A DNA stretch of 32,819 nucleotides. Source: DATBDM01 sp036269915. GTDB taxonomy: Bacteria > Actinomycetota > Thermoleophilia > Solirubrobacterales > Solirubrobacteraceae. The stretch is taken from NCBI GenBank assembly GCA_036269915.1, contig DATBDM010000140.1:1-32819 (forward strand), in the 5' to 3' direction. This document shows, piece by piece, positions 15,889 to 22,720 of this stretch (within the stretch, counting starts at the first letter, position 1; each line of letters opens with the position of its first letter). A model generated the notes under the pieces. The model was not told the origin of the DNA. It did no database searches and was given only the letters and a program-made list of their open reading frames with translations. The translations under genes and the position numbers were made by a program.

Positions 15889-17135
15889 CAGGCTCCAACC
15901 TCCGCCCGGATCGCGCCCGGGCCGTCCGACGTCTTCCCAAGTCCCTCGGAATCCGCGCCCACGAGGATCGCGATCTTGCCGAGGTGCTCGTTCTTGTACA
16001 TGAGCTGGTGTGCCTCTGCCACGCCGTCGAAGCCGAGCGTCCGCCACAGGACCGGCCGGATCTTCCCCTGCTCGATCAGCTCGTTGGCGCGATGGCACTC
16101 CCACGCGTTGGCGAAGTGCGACCCGACGATGCGCTTCTGGCGCATCCACAGATAGCGCACGTCGAAGTCGAGCTGGTAGCCGGAGGTCGCTCCGCAGATC
16201 ACCACGGTGCCGAACGGCTTGACCACGAGCACCGAGGTCGGGAACGTCGCCCGGCCGACGTGCTCGAAGACGATGTCCGGCGCGCCGCCGAGCCTCTCGG
16301 TGACCTCGTTGCAGAAGCGCCGCGACTCCTTGAAGCGCGCCTTCTCGGCGACGGCGTCCTCGCCGCCGCGGCGCATCATGCCCGTGAACGCGCTGCGGTC
16401 GATGACGTCGCGCGCGCCGAGCTGGCGCACGAGGTCGCCCTTCGCGGCGCTCGAGACGACGCCGACGCTCTCGGCCCCGGTGATCGCGCACAGCTGCGTG
16501 GCGAACACGCCGAGACCGCCGGCCGCGCCCCAGATCAGCACGCGGTGTCCCGCCTGCAGCTTGGCCTGGTCGATCAGCATCCGGTAGGCGGTGAAGTAGG
16601 TCAGCCCGTAGGAGGCCGCCTCCTCCCAGGTCAGGTTCGCCGGCTTGGGGAGCAGCTGCTGGGCCTGGACCCGGCAGAACTGCGCGAACGAGCCCCAGGT
16701 GGTCTCGTAGCCCCAGATCTGCTGCGACGGCGCGGCGAGCGGGTCGAGGCCGTGCACCTCGACGTCCTCGTAGGAGGCCTGGTTGCAGTGGATCACGACC
16801 TCGTCGCCGGGCGTCCAGCGGGTCACGCCCTCGCCGACCTTCCAGACGACGCCCGACGCGTCCGAGCCGCCGATGTGGTGGTCCTCGGCGTGGTAGCGGA
16901 AGACCGAGACCGGCTGCCCGAGCGCCGCCCACACGTTGTTGAAGTTCACCCCGGCCGCCATCACGCGGACGGTGACCTCGAAGGCGCCCGGCTCGGGTAC
17001 CTCCATCTCCTCCAGCTGGAAGGCCTCGATCGGCTCGCCCTGGCGCTCCTCGCGGATCACCCAGGCGGCCATGGTCTTCGGGAGCTCGCCCGGCTCGACG
17101 TCGAGCTGGGAGATCTGGCTGGTATCGACGGCCAC
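15888..17135 (-). CDS. ccr: Crotonyl-CoA carboxylase/reductase
   Basis: Reductive carboxylation of crotonyl-CoA with CO2 and NADPH to (2S)-ethylmalonyl-CoA, the signature step of the ethylmalonyl-CoA pathway. 415 residues in the MDR (zinc-less alcohol-dehydrogenase-like) superfamily. Seen: VNFNNVWAALGQPVS (carrying the CO2-pocket Asn position), HHIGGSDASGVVW, IWGYETTWGSFAQF (the Phe/Tyr-Glu pair), the nucleotide-binding GAAGGLG, FEHVGRATFPTSV, and LWMRQKRIVGSHFAN (the pocket His). These distinguish Ccr from simple enoyl reductases. GTG 17135 is chosen because an AGAGGAG lies 12 bases upstream; the frame is open to 17195, past the promoter box. It is coupled to the 111-aa gene. Upstream are two TTGCAA-containing sites. 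Confidence 0.93.
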   Translation of the reverse strand: MAVDTSQISQLDVEPGELPKTMAAWVIREERQGEPIEAFQLEEMEVPEPGAFEVTVRVMAAGVNFNNVWAALGQPVSVFRYHAEDHHIGGSDASGVVWKVGEGVTRWTPGDEVVIHCNQASYEDVEVHGLDPLAAPSQQIWGYETTWGSFAQFCRVQAQQLLPKPANLTWEEAASYGLTYFTAYRMLIDQAKLQAGHRVLIWGAAGGLGVFATQLCAITGAESVGVVSSAAKGDLVRQLGARDVIDRSAFTGMMRRGGEDAVAEKARFKESRRFCNEVTERLGGAPDIVFEHVGRATFPTSVLVVKPFGTVVICGATSGYQLDFDVRYLWMRQKRIVGSHFANAWECHRANELIEQGKIRPVLWRTLGFDGVAEAHQLMYKNEHLGKIAILVGADSEGLGKTSDGPGAIRAEVGA

Positions 17136-17140
17136 GGGGT

Positions 17141-17196
17141 GTTGCAACTCCTCTGGTCGGATCGGGGCGCCGATCCTACCTGTCTCGTTTTGCAAC
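17141..17196 (-). promoter_or_regulatory. ccr promoter, two TTGCAA sites and Shine-Dalgarno
   Basis: On the minus strand: GTTGCAAAACGAGAC (17196-17182), 3 bases, TAGGAT as -10 (17178-17173), a leader of about 30 bases, AGAGGAG (17154-17148), a perfect palindrome GTTGCAAC (17148-17141), then GTG 17135. The first site shares 11 of 15 bases with the ecm spacer palindrome and occupies the same place relative to -10. The TTGCAA core also recalls TTTGCAAA-type boxes of RamB/PccR-family short-chain acyl-CoA regulators (from memory). Confidence 0.6.
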
Positions 17197-17205
17197 CGAG
17201 TCAGA

Positions 17206-17308
17206 AGGTCTGGGTCCGTCGATCATCGTGTCCGACTCGGTGCCGTGGGCCGGCTCTGACGAACGGCCACGGCGGCGACGCGCCGCGAGAATCGGCGGAT
17301 CCAGACCT
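17206..17308 (-). other. Nested inverted repeats between corA and ccr
   Basis: Outer arms 17206-17218 and 17296-17308 pair at 12 of 13 positions, the exception being G-T on the plus strand. Inside are a 10-bp stem with one bulged base (17242-17252 with 17264-17273, 11-base loop) and a perfect 6-3-6 stem (17272-17286) that overlaps it slightly. The right outer arm contains the first bases of the corA stop. It may be a corA terminator or a structured 3' end; no T-run follows. Confidence 0.45.
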
Positions 17309-18248
17309 AGAAGAGGTCGCGGCGCTTGACCCAGAGGATCGTGCCGGCGATCGCGATCGGGACGACCAGCCCACCGACCCCGAAGATCAGGAAGTCCGTA
17401 CCGGAGTTGATGTGTCGCACCAGCCAGCCGAAGTTCTGGCCGAAGAAGCCGGTGACGATGGTCGCCACCACGAAGATCGTGCCGATGACGGTCAGCCGCG
17501 TGGCGACCGCGTTGAGGCGGTCGGCGTTCGCGTTGAAGTAGGTGCTGGTGAGCGCCACCAGGTCGTCGTTCTGGCGTGACAGCTCGCCGGCGACCTGGGT
17601 GAGGTGGTCGACGACGTCGCGGAACCACGCGTGGGTGCCCTGGCTGAGCCCGGCGAGCGACTCGATCGCCTCGGAGGCCTGGCGGAAGACCTCGCGCTGG
17701 GCCTGGCCCAGCCGCCACAGCTCGCGGACGTCCTGGCGCAGCCGGTAGATCGTCGGCAGATGCTCGCGGCGGGCGCGCAGCAGGACCTCGTCCTCGAGCG
17801 TGTCGACGCTCCGCTCGACGCCCTCGATCACCGGGAACCAGGCGTCGGTGAGCGTGTCGAGGATCCGGTAGACGAGGTAGCCCTCGTCGTGGATCGGCTC
17901 CTTCTCGAGGTCCTCGTGGAGCGTCTCGAGCACCGCGCAGGTCGCCCGGCGCACGGTGAGCACGAACGAGCCGGAGACGTAGACGTGGACCTCGAGCGGC
18001 CGCGCCGCGCCCTGGGCCGAGAGCCGCGCCGAGTAGAAGACCAGCAGCAGGTGGTTGTCGTAGGTGTCGACCTTCGGGCGCTGCTCCCACTCGCGCGTGT
18101 CCTCGAGCGCGACGGGATGCAGGCCGAGCAGCCTCCCGGTCTCCTCGAGCTCCGCGTCGGAGGGGCTCTCGAGGTCGAGCCAGAAGAACCGGTCGAGCTC
18201 GCGCTCGTGCGCGATCTTGTCGGTCTCGAGGTTGGTGAGGACGAGCAT
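17307..18248 (-). CDS. corA: CorA-family magnesium/divalent cation transporter
   Basis: Pentameric inner-membrane channel for Mg2+ and related cations. 313 residues: an acidic alpha/beta cytoplasmic domain, a long helical region (LWRLGQAQREVFRQASEAIESL), and two C-terminal membrane helices (about 252-274 and 282-306). The selectivity motif usually written GMN appears as GQN in FFGQNFGWLVRH, a change I believe is common in actinobacterial CorA-like proteins. The ATG at 18248 lies 7 bases after TAGGAT. The final residues RRDLF make the short positively charged inner tail. The lipoprotein gene lies 23 bases upstream on the same strand. Confidence 0.92.
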   Translation of the reverse strand: MLVLTNLETDKIAHERELDRFFWLDLESPSDAELEETGRLLGLHPVALEDTREWEQRPKVDTYDNHLLLVFYSARLSAQGAARPLEVHVYVSGSFVLTVRRATCAVLETLHEDLEKEPIHDEGYLVYRILDTLTDAWFPVIEGVERSVDTLEDEVLLRARREHLPTIYRLRQDVRELWRLGQAQREVFRQASEAIESLAGLSQGTHAWFRDVVDHLTQVAGELSRQNDDLVALTSTYFNANADRLNAVATRLTVIGTIFVVATIVTGFFGQNFGWLVRHINSGTDFLIFGVGGLVVPIAIAGTILWVKRRDLF

Positions 18249-18261
18249 CCGCCCGATCCTA
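18249..18261 (-). promoter_or_regulatory. Putative leaderless promoter of corA
   Basis: Minus-strand TAGGAT (18261-18256), 7 bases, ATG 18248; no Shine-Dalgarno. It sits in the 23-base gap after the upstream lipoprotein gene. Confidence 0.6.
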
Positions 18262-18271
18262 GGCTGCGCGC

Positions 18272-18685
18272 CTACGGCTCGAGCAGGGTGTTCTGCGCGG
18301 AGGGCCGCCCGGCGCCGACCCGCAGCGACGCGGCCTTCACCGCGCTGTCGCGCACCGACACCACGTAGGAGCCCTTGGGCGGGTCGACCTGCAGCTGGCC
18401 GGTGCCCTGCGCCGGGATCACCGTCGTCGAGCGGATCCCCGGCCCCGAGCCGTCGGTCTCGAAGCGCAGCCGCTGCGCGCGATCGGTGAGGTTGGCCATC
18501 AGGATCACGAGCGGGCCGGCGCCGATCGAGCCGGGCGTGATCCGGACCTGGCTCGAGTTGATCGAGCCCGAGATCGTCACCGGCGACGGCGGCCGGTCCT
18601 TGTTGGCGTAGGTGTGCGTGGACCCGCAGCCGGCCACGGTCGCGGAGGCGGCGGCGAGGAGCAACATGAGCCGGCGGTGGCGCAC
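18272..18685 (-). CDS. Lipoprotein with small beta-sandwich-like domain (137 aa)
   Basis: Signal peptide with basic start (RHRR), hydrophobic core LMLLLAAASATVAGC and the lipobox cysteine at residue 20, so predicted to be anchored outside the membrane. The mature region is strand-rich (PVTISGSINSSQVRITPGSI, PLVILMANLT, LRFETDG, GTGQLQVDPPKGSYVVSV), which resembles a cupredoxin-like or other small beta-sandwich domain. No copper-ligand set (Cys-His-Met) is apparent. I do not recognise a named family. The GTG at 18685 is chosen because TACAGT ends 7 bases upstream. It is followed by corA after 23 bases, which has its own promoter-like box. Confidence 0.8.
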   Translation of the reverse strand: MRHRRLMLLLAAASATVAGCGSTHTYANKDRPPSPVTISGSINSSQVRITPGSIGAGPLVILMANLTDRAQRLRFETDGSGPGIRSTTVIPAQGTGQLQVDPPKGSYVVSVRDSAVKAASLRVGAGRPSAQNTLLEP

Positions 18686-18698
18686 GGGCGCGACTGTA
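18686..18698 (-). promoter_or_regulatory. Putative leaderless promoter of the lipoprotein gene
   Basis: Minus-strand TACAGT (18698-18693), 7 bases, GTG 18685; no Shine-Dalgarno. The other side of this 99-base divergent gap has a poorer box, TACAAC (18770-18775), 9 bases before the nuclease start at 18785. Confidence 0.55.
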
Positions 18699-18784
18699 CC
18701 CCGTCCGGGGCTCCGAGCACGCCGCTTGCGCGCCTGCACGCGCGCGTGCACGCCGTCCGCACCCGGGCGTACAACCGTTCGCCC

Positions 18785-20464
18785 GTGTCCGCGCTCCTCG
18801 CCCCGACCCGCTCGAGCCTGCTCGACGCCCCGCTCGCCCCGGCCGAGTTCCTCGCCGTGGACACGGAGACCAACGGCCTCGCGCGCGAGCGCTGCGAGCT
18901 CACCGAGGTCGGTGCGGTGCTCGTCGGCGGCGGCGACCTGCACGATCGCTGGGGGTCGCTGGTCGGGGTCGCGCAGCCGCTCGGCGCCGGGATCCAGCGC
19001 TTCACCGGCATCACCCAGGGGATGCTCGACGACGCGCCGGCGCCGGAGGCGGTGCTGCCCGAGTTCGCGCAGCGCCTGCGCGGCCGCGTCCTCGTCGCCC
19101 ACAACGCGCGCTTCGACGAGCGCGTCCTGCGCCAGGCCTTCGAGCGCGCCGGGCTGCACTGGCCCAACCCGCCCGTGCTGTGCACGGTCGCGCTCGCCCG
19201 GCGCCTGGCGCCGCTGCAGCAGCGGCGCGGGCTGGCGGCGCTCGCCGACGGTCTCGGGATCGAGGTCGGCGCCGTCCATCGCGCGCTGCCGGACGCCGAG
19301 ACCTGCGCTCGCATCATGTGCGCGCTGTTCGGGCGCCTGTGCGCGCACGCCCAGACGGTCGGCGAGGCGGTCGCGCTGCTCGGCCCGCGGCGCGCGCCGG
19401 CGCGAGCACGCCCGGCCAAGCGCCTCGCGGGCAAGCGCCCGGATCTGAAGGGGCTGCCGAAGGACCCGGGGGTCTACATCTTCCGCGACGCCGACGGCCG
19501 CCCGCTGTACGTCGGCAAGTCGGTCTGCCTGCGCACCCGCGCCCGGGCGCACTTCACCAAGCCGTCGACCTGGACGGGGGACGCCGAGCACGTCGACTAC
19601 CAGTCGACCCGCTCCGAGCTGGGCGCGCTCGTGCTCGAGAACCGGCTGATCAAGGCGCTCAAGCCGCCCGGCAACGTGCAGCTCAAGCGCGAGCCGGACG
19701 GCTTCGTCTACCTGCGCTGCCGGCTCGACATCGCCTATCCGATCCTCGAGGTCTCCCACGAGCCGGCGCCCGGGAACGCGGTCTGCGTCGGGCCGCTGCG
19801 CGGACGCATGGCCGCGCAGGAGCTGGTCGAGCAGCTCAACTCGCTGTTCGGGCTGCGCCACTGCGGCCGCGGGCTCCCGCGGCGCCCGCACCCGTCCGCC
19901 TACGGCCAGATGGGCCGCTGCCTGTCGCCCTGCCTCGGCGACCTCGACCCGAACCTCTATCGCGAACGGCTCGACGCGGCGCTCGGGCTGTTCGGCAGCA
20001 CCGAGGACGGCGGCGCGGCGCTGCTCGCCCACGTCGAGAACCAGATGCGCGACGCGTCGCGCGCCCAGCGCTACGAGCGGGCCGCATGGCTCGCCCGGCG
20101 GCTGCGGCGCCTGGATTCGCTGCTGCGCCGCCTCGGCGGCGTCCTGCGCGCCGCGCACGCGGGCTCACGGCTCGTGCTCGCGCCGCACCCGGCGCGCGAC
20201 GGCGCCTACGACGCGTTCTGGATCGTCGGCGGCCGGGTCGCCGACTGGGGGCCGCTGCCGGAGGACCCGGCGGAGGTCCTCGCCCGCACGATGGTCGCGC
20301 TGCGCCGCCGGGCGCCGCGCAGCCAGGGCGGCTGGCTGCCCGCCGACGAGCTCGTCGAGAGCCGCATCGTCGGCGCCTGGCTGGCCGGCCACGAGGCGCC
20401 GGCGCTCGAGCTCGAACCGGTACCGGATCCCGGCGCGCTGGCACGGTTCGTCGCGGGGGTCTAG
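18785..20464 (+). CDS. DEDDh exonuclease fused to UvrC-like GIY-YIG nuclease
   Basis: 559 residues in two nuclease modules. Residues about 20-180 are a DnaQ-like DEDDh 3'-5' exonuclease: AVDTETNG (D26, E28), VAHNARFDERVL and HRALPDAETC, supplying the remaining acids and the catalytic His. Residues about 220-310 are a GIY-YIG domain, PGVYIFRD and PLYVGKSVCLRTRARAH followed by ENRLIKALKPP, as in the N-terminus of UvrC and in Cho. The rest resembles the UvrC mid region (GRCLSPCLGDLD cysteines, then a UVR-like helix hairpin AQRYERAAWLARRLRRLDSL). The same fusion is known in mycobacteria. Probably acts in DNA repair, trimming or incising damaged DNA. GTG 18785 is the most downstream sensible start; the frame extends further upstream. 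Confidence 0.9.
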   Translation: MSALLAPTRSSLLDAPLAPAEFLAVDTETNGLARERCELTEVGAVLVGGGDLHDRWGSLVGVAQPLGAGIQRFTGITQGMLDDAPAPEAVLPEFAQRLRGRVLVAHNARFDERVLRQAFERAGLHWPNPPVLCTVALARRLAPLQQRRGLAALADGLGIEVGAVHRALPDAETCARIMCALFGRLCAHAQTVGEAVALLGPRRAPARARPAKRLAGKRPDLKGLPKDPGVYIFRDADGRPLYVGKSVCLRTRARAHFTKPSTWTGDAEHVDYQSTRSELGALVLENRLIKALKPPGNVQLKREPDGFVYLRCRLDIAYPILEVSHEPAPGNAVCVGPLRGRMAAQELVEQLNSLFGLRHCGRGLPRRPHPSAYGQMGRCLSPCLGDLDPNLYRERLDAALGLFGSTEDGGAALLAHVENQMRDASRAQRYERAAWLARRLRRLDSLLRRLGGVLRAAHAGSRLVLAPHPARDGAYDAFWIVGGRVADWGPLPEDPAEVLARTMVALRRRAPRSQGGWLPADELVESRIVGAWLAGHEAPALELEPVPDPGALARFVAGV

Positions 20465-20475
20465 CCTCCGGGCGC
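20462..20475 (+). promoter_or_regulatory. Promoter built on the upstream stop codon
   Basis: TAGCCT at 20462-20467 begins with the TAG stop of the nuclease gene and is followed by 8 bases and GTG 20476, the same hexamer and spacing as at 13018-13031. No Shine-Dalgarno. Confidence 0.5.
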
Positions 20476-20844
20476 GTGATCACCGGACTCGACCACGTCC
20501 AGGTCGCCGCCCCGCCGAACGCCGAGGACGATGCGCGGCGCTTCTACGGCGCGGTGCTCGGGTTGGCCGAGGTGCCCAAGCCGGCCGGTGTCGCCGACAC
20601 GGGGGGCGCGTGGTTCGCCTGCGGGGCGCAGCAGCTGCACATCGGCGTCCAGGACCCGTTCCTCGCGTCGCGCAAGGCGCACCCCGGGCTCGCGGTCGCC
20701 GACGTGGCAAGCCTCGAGCGGCTCGCCGAGCGGCTGATGAGCTCGGGCTCGCCCGTCCGCTGGGACGACCGGCTCGAGGGCGTCCGGCGCTTCTACACCG
20801 AGGATCCCTGGGGCAACCGGATCGAGCTCTGCGTGCCCGGCTAG
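20476..20844 (+). CDS. VOC-family (glyoxalase/dioxygenase superfamily) protein (122 aa)
   Basis: One full vicinal-oxygen-chelate module of 122 residues: LDHVQVAAP at the start with the first metal-type His, ARRFYGAVLGL helix, QLHIGV with the second metal-type His, a middle hinge, and the closing strands FYTEDPWGNRIELCVP whose Glu is the usual third ligand. So a metal site is plausible (His, His, Glu) and the product is likely a small cytoplasmic lyase, dioxygenase or resistance-type protein; the substrate is unknown. It follows the nuclease gene by 11 bases. Its TAG stop shares CTAG (20841-20844) with the stop of the convergent ygfZ gene. Confidence 0.88.
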   Translation: MITGLDHVQVAAPPNAEDDARRFYGAVLGLAEVPKPAGVADTGGAWFACGAQQLHIGVQDPFLASRKAHPGLAVADVASLERLAERLMSSGSPVRWDDRLEGVRRFYTEDPWGNRIELCVPG

Positions 20845-21785
20845 AACGGCAGGTCGACGACCTCGGCGGCGACGCCGCCGGCGTCGAGCGTGGCGCCGGG
20901 CTCCGCCTCGCGGCGCACGATCGCCAGGGCGATCGGACCGAACGTGGGGGAGACGACCGCGCTGGCGACGGTCCCGACCGCGCGCTCGCCGAACGCGAGC
21001 GGCGTCCCGGGCGCGACCGGCTCCGCGAGCCGCAGCCCGCGGAGGTGGCGGTTCGGCCTGCCGCGGTAGTGCAGCCGCGCGACGGTCTCCTGGCCGACGT
21101 AGCAGCCCTTGGTGAAGGAGACCGCGCGCTCGTTGAGCCCGGCCTCCTGCGGGATCACGGTCTCGTCGAGCTCGTGCCCCCAGCGCGGGCGCCCGCGCTC
21201 GACGCGCACGACCTCGGAGGCGTCCTCACCGGCTTCGACCGCACCCGCCGCGAGCAGCGCCTCGCGGACCGCGGGGAGGTCGCCGGCGGCGGCGAACACG
21301 TCGACGCCCGCGTCGGTGACCGCGAGCAGCACGGATCGCCCGCCCAGCTCGGCGCTCGCGTTGGCGTGCTCGGTGTCCGGCAGCGACTCGGTGCCCGCGA
21401 GCCGGCGCGCGTCGGGCCCGATCAGCGACAGCAGCCCGGTCTCGAGCGTGCGCTTGTGCAGCTCGACGTCCATCCCGAGCTTGTAGCGGTGGATCATGTT
21501 GAACAGGCCCTGCAGAGCCGCGCGCTCGGTGTCGAGCAACAGCTCGTCGCCGGTGTCGAGGATCCGCACGTCGCCCTGCATCTTGCCCTTGTGGCTCAGG
21601 AACGCCGCATAGGCGCCCGCGCCGGCGACCAGCGACTCGACGTCGTTGGTGACCTGCCCCTGCAGGAAGGCCTTGGCCTCGGGGCCGGTGAGCGCCAGCT
21701 TGCCGCGCTCGGAGCGGTCGACCAGACCGCACGCCTCCGTCAGCGCGCGGTGCTCGTCGGCGAGGGAATCGGTGACGACGGTCAT
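20841..21785 (-). CDS. ygfZ: Folate-binding YgfZ/GcvT-like protein
   Basis: Tetrahydrofolate-dependent factor needed for maturation or repair of some iron-sulfur enzymes. 314 residues. Seen: the N-terminal RGKLALTGPEAKAFLQGQVTNDV segment, LSHKGKMQGDVRIL, and the diagnostic KGCYVGQE motif (FTKGCYVGQETVARLHYRG), whose cysteine is conserved across the YgfZ/IBA57 family, followed by a C-terminal beta barrel (GTPLAFGERAVGTVAS). The glycine-cleavage T-protein lacks this motif. The ATG at 21785 follows TATCCT by 6 bases. It lies 18 bases after the 57-aa gene, so both could also share a transcript. Confidence 0.93.
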   Translation of the reverse strand: MTVVTDSLADEHRALTEACGLVDRSERGKLALTGPEAKAFLQGQVTNDVESLVAGAGAYAAFLSHKGKMQGDVRILDTGDELLLDTERAALQGLFNMIHRYKLGMDVELHKRTLETGLLSLIGPDARRLAGTESLPDTEHANASAELGGRSVLLAVTDAGVDVFAAAGDLPAVREALLAAGAVEAGEDASEVVRVERGRPRWGHELDETVIPQEAGLNERAVSFTKGCYVGQETVARLHYRGRPNRHLRGLRLAEPVAPGTPLAFGERAVGTVASAVVSPTFGPIALAIVRREAEPGATLDAGGVAAEVVDLPF

Positions 21786-21797
21786 GATCGGAGGATA
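21786..21797 (-). promoter_or_regulatory. Putative leaderless promoter of ygfZ
   Basis: Minus-strand TATCCT (21797-21792), 6 bases, ATG 21785; no Shine-Dalgarno. Confidence 0.6.
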
Positions 21798-21803
21798 GGA
21801 CCC

Positions 21804-21977
21804 CTACCAGTGGTCCTCGGCGGGGTCGTGCACGCGGGCCAGGCGCCGCTCGACCTCGCGCTGGAGCTCGTCCAGGACGAGGTCCTCCGGGACGCCGGCG
21901 GCCAGCGCCGCGCGCACCACCTCGGCCTCCTCGACGCCGTCGAGCGCCTCCAGCTGCGCGAGCAGGCGGTCTAGCAT
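21804..21977 (-). CDS. Small acidic helical protein (57 aa)
   Basis: Not recognised. The 57 residues are almost all helix-forming and acidic (MLDRLLAQLEALDGVEEAEV, then LVLDELQREVERRLARVHD, ending DPAEDHW), with no cysteine, signal peptide or membrane segment. A heptad-like spacing of Leu and Val suggests a coiled-coil or helical hairpin that may bind a partner. Evidence that it is real: GC-rich third-codon positions through its length, CATGAT 6 bases before ATG 21977, and only 18 bases to ygfZ. A chance open frame is still possible at this length. Confidence 0.6.
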   Translation of the reverse strand: MLDRLLAQLEALDGVEEAEVVRAALAAGVPEDLVLDELQREVERRLARVHDPAEDHW

Positions 21978-21989
21978 GCCCGCATCATG
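21972..21989. promoter_or_regulatory. Divergent promoters nested in each other's start codons
   Basis: Plus-strand TAGCAT (21972-21977) covers the start codon of the minus-strand 57-aa gene (21977-21975) and precedes ATG 21987 by 9 bases. Minus-strand CATGAT (21989-21984) covers the plus start codon (21987-21989) and precedes ATG 21977 by 6 bases. Only 9 bases lie between the two start codons. Confidence 0.55.
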
Positions 21990-22346
21990 CCGCTCGCCGA
22001 CACCTTCCAGGAGATCCTCGACTCGCTGCCGTCGGATTGGACGGACCTCGAGCTCGACCTGCGCGTCGAGGAGGATCGCTACGTCGACGCCGCGTCGCTG
22101 GTCGTGACCTGCAACGCGCAGCCCTACTCGCGCCACGACTGGCACTGGCGCCTGATCGTCGCCCACCACTTCGGCCACGCCGCCGCCCCGGAGACCGTCT
22201 GGGGCACGCTCAAGCTGCTCGACGACGCCGGGATCGCCGGCGAGATCGCTCTGCGCCAGGTCCGCGAGGGCCGCGCCGAGGTGATCCCCGACTGGGGCCG
22301 CCCCGAGTCGTACCGGCGCGAGTTCCGTCGCCTGCGCTCGCTCTGA
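21987..22346 (+). CDS. Uncharacterised protein (119 aa)
   Basis: Not recognised. 119 residues without signal peptide or membrane helix. It has an acidic N-terminal helix (ADTFQEILDSLPSDW), a strand pair (LELDLRVEEDRYVDAASLVVTCN), an aromatic and histidine-rich middle (SRHDWHWRLIVAHHFGHA, His and Trp clustered), and a basic C-terminus (ESYRREFRRLRSL). The middle cluster could bind a metal or ligand, an inference. It is coupled to the next gene by TGATG (22344-22348). Its start codon is shared with the opposing promoter described at 21972-21989. Confidence 0.8.
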   Translation: MPLADTFQEILDSLPSDWTDLELDLRVEEDRYVDAASLVVTCNAQPYSRHDWHWRLIVAHHFGHAAAPETVWGTLKLLDDAGIAGEIALRQVREGRAEVIPDWGRPESYRREFRRLRSL

Positions 22347-22711
22347 TGGCCGCCCGCGTCGTCGCCGTCTTCGACGACCTGCTGCTGGGCTCGAACATGC
22401 TCGGCATGCTGCGCGCGGCCGGCCACGAGGCCGAGCTGGTGGGCGGCACGTCCGTCCGGCCGGACGGCTGCGCGGTGATGATCGTCGACCTGACCGCCGG
22501 GTCCTTCGACGGCATCGAGCTGGTCGAACGCCTGCGCGAGGAGGGCGAGCTGGGCGAGACCCGGACGCTCGGCGTCTACTCGCACGTCGACGCCGAGACC
22601 CGCGACCGCGCGATCGCGGCCGCGTTCGACCTGGTCGTCCCGCGCTCGCGGATGGCGCGCGAGGGCCCGGCGCTCGTGGAGCGCCTGCTCGGCGGCACGG
22701 CGCCGGACTAG
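22346..22711 (+). CDS. Degenerate receiver-like (CheY-fold) protein (121 aa)
   Basis: 121 residues with the alternating strand/helix layout of a response-regulator receiver: VVAVFDDLLL (first strand with an Asp pair, residues 10-11), AVMIVDLTAGSFDG (second strand with an Asp in the phospho-acceptor position), TLGVYSHVD (Ser/Thr position) and FDLVVPRSRMA, where the conserved switch Lys seems replaced by Arg. With the acidic residues kept but the Lys lost, it may be an atypical receiver that does not signal by phosphorylation. No output domain. ATG 22346 overlaps the stop of the 119-aa gene, so the two are translated together. Confidence 0.75.
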   Translation: MAARVVAVFDDLLLGSNMLGMLRAAGHEAELVGGTSVRPDGCAVMIVDLTAGSFDGIELVERLREEGELGETRTLGVYSHVDAETRDRAIAAAFDLVVPRSRMAREGPALVERLLGGTAPD

Positions 22712-22720
22712 CGCACGAGC

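Noticed and set aside
15888..17195. Start of ccr at 17195
   Set aside because: This would place the start before the TAGGAT box at 17173-17178; the first residues (to 17136) show no similarity to Ccr, and the Shine-Dalgarno fits GTG 17135.
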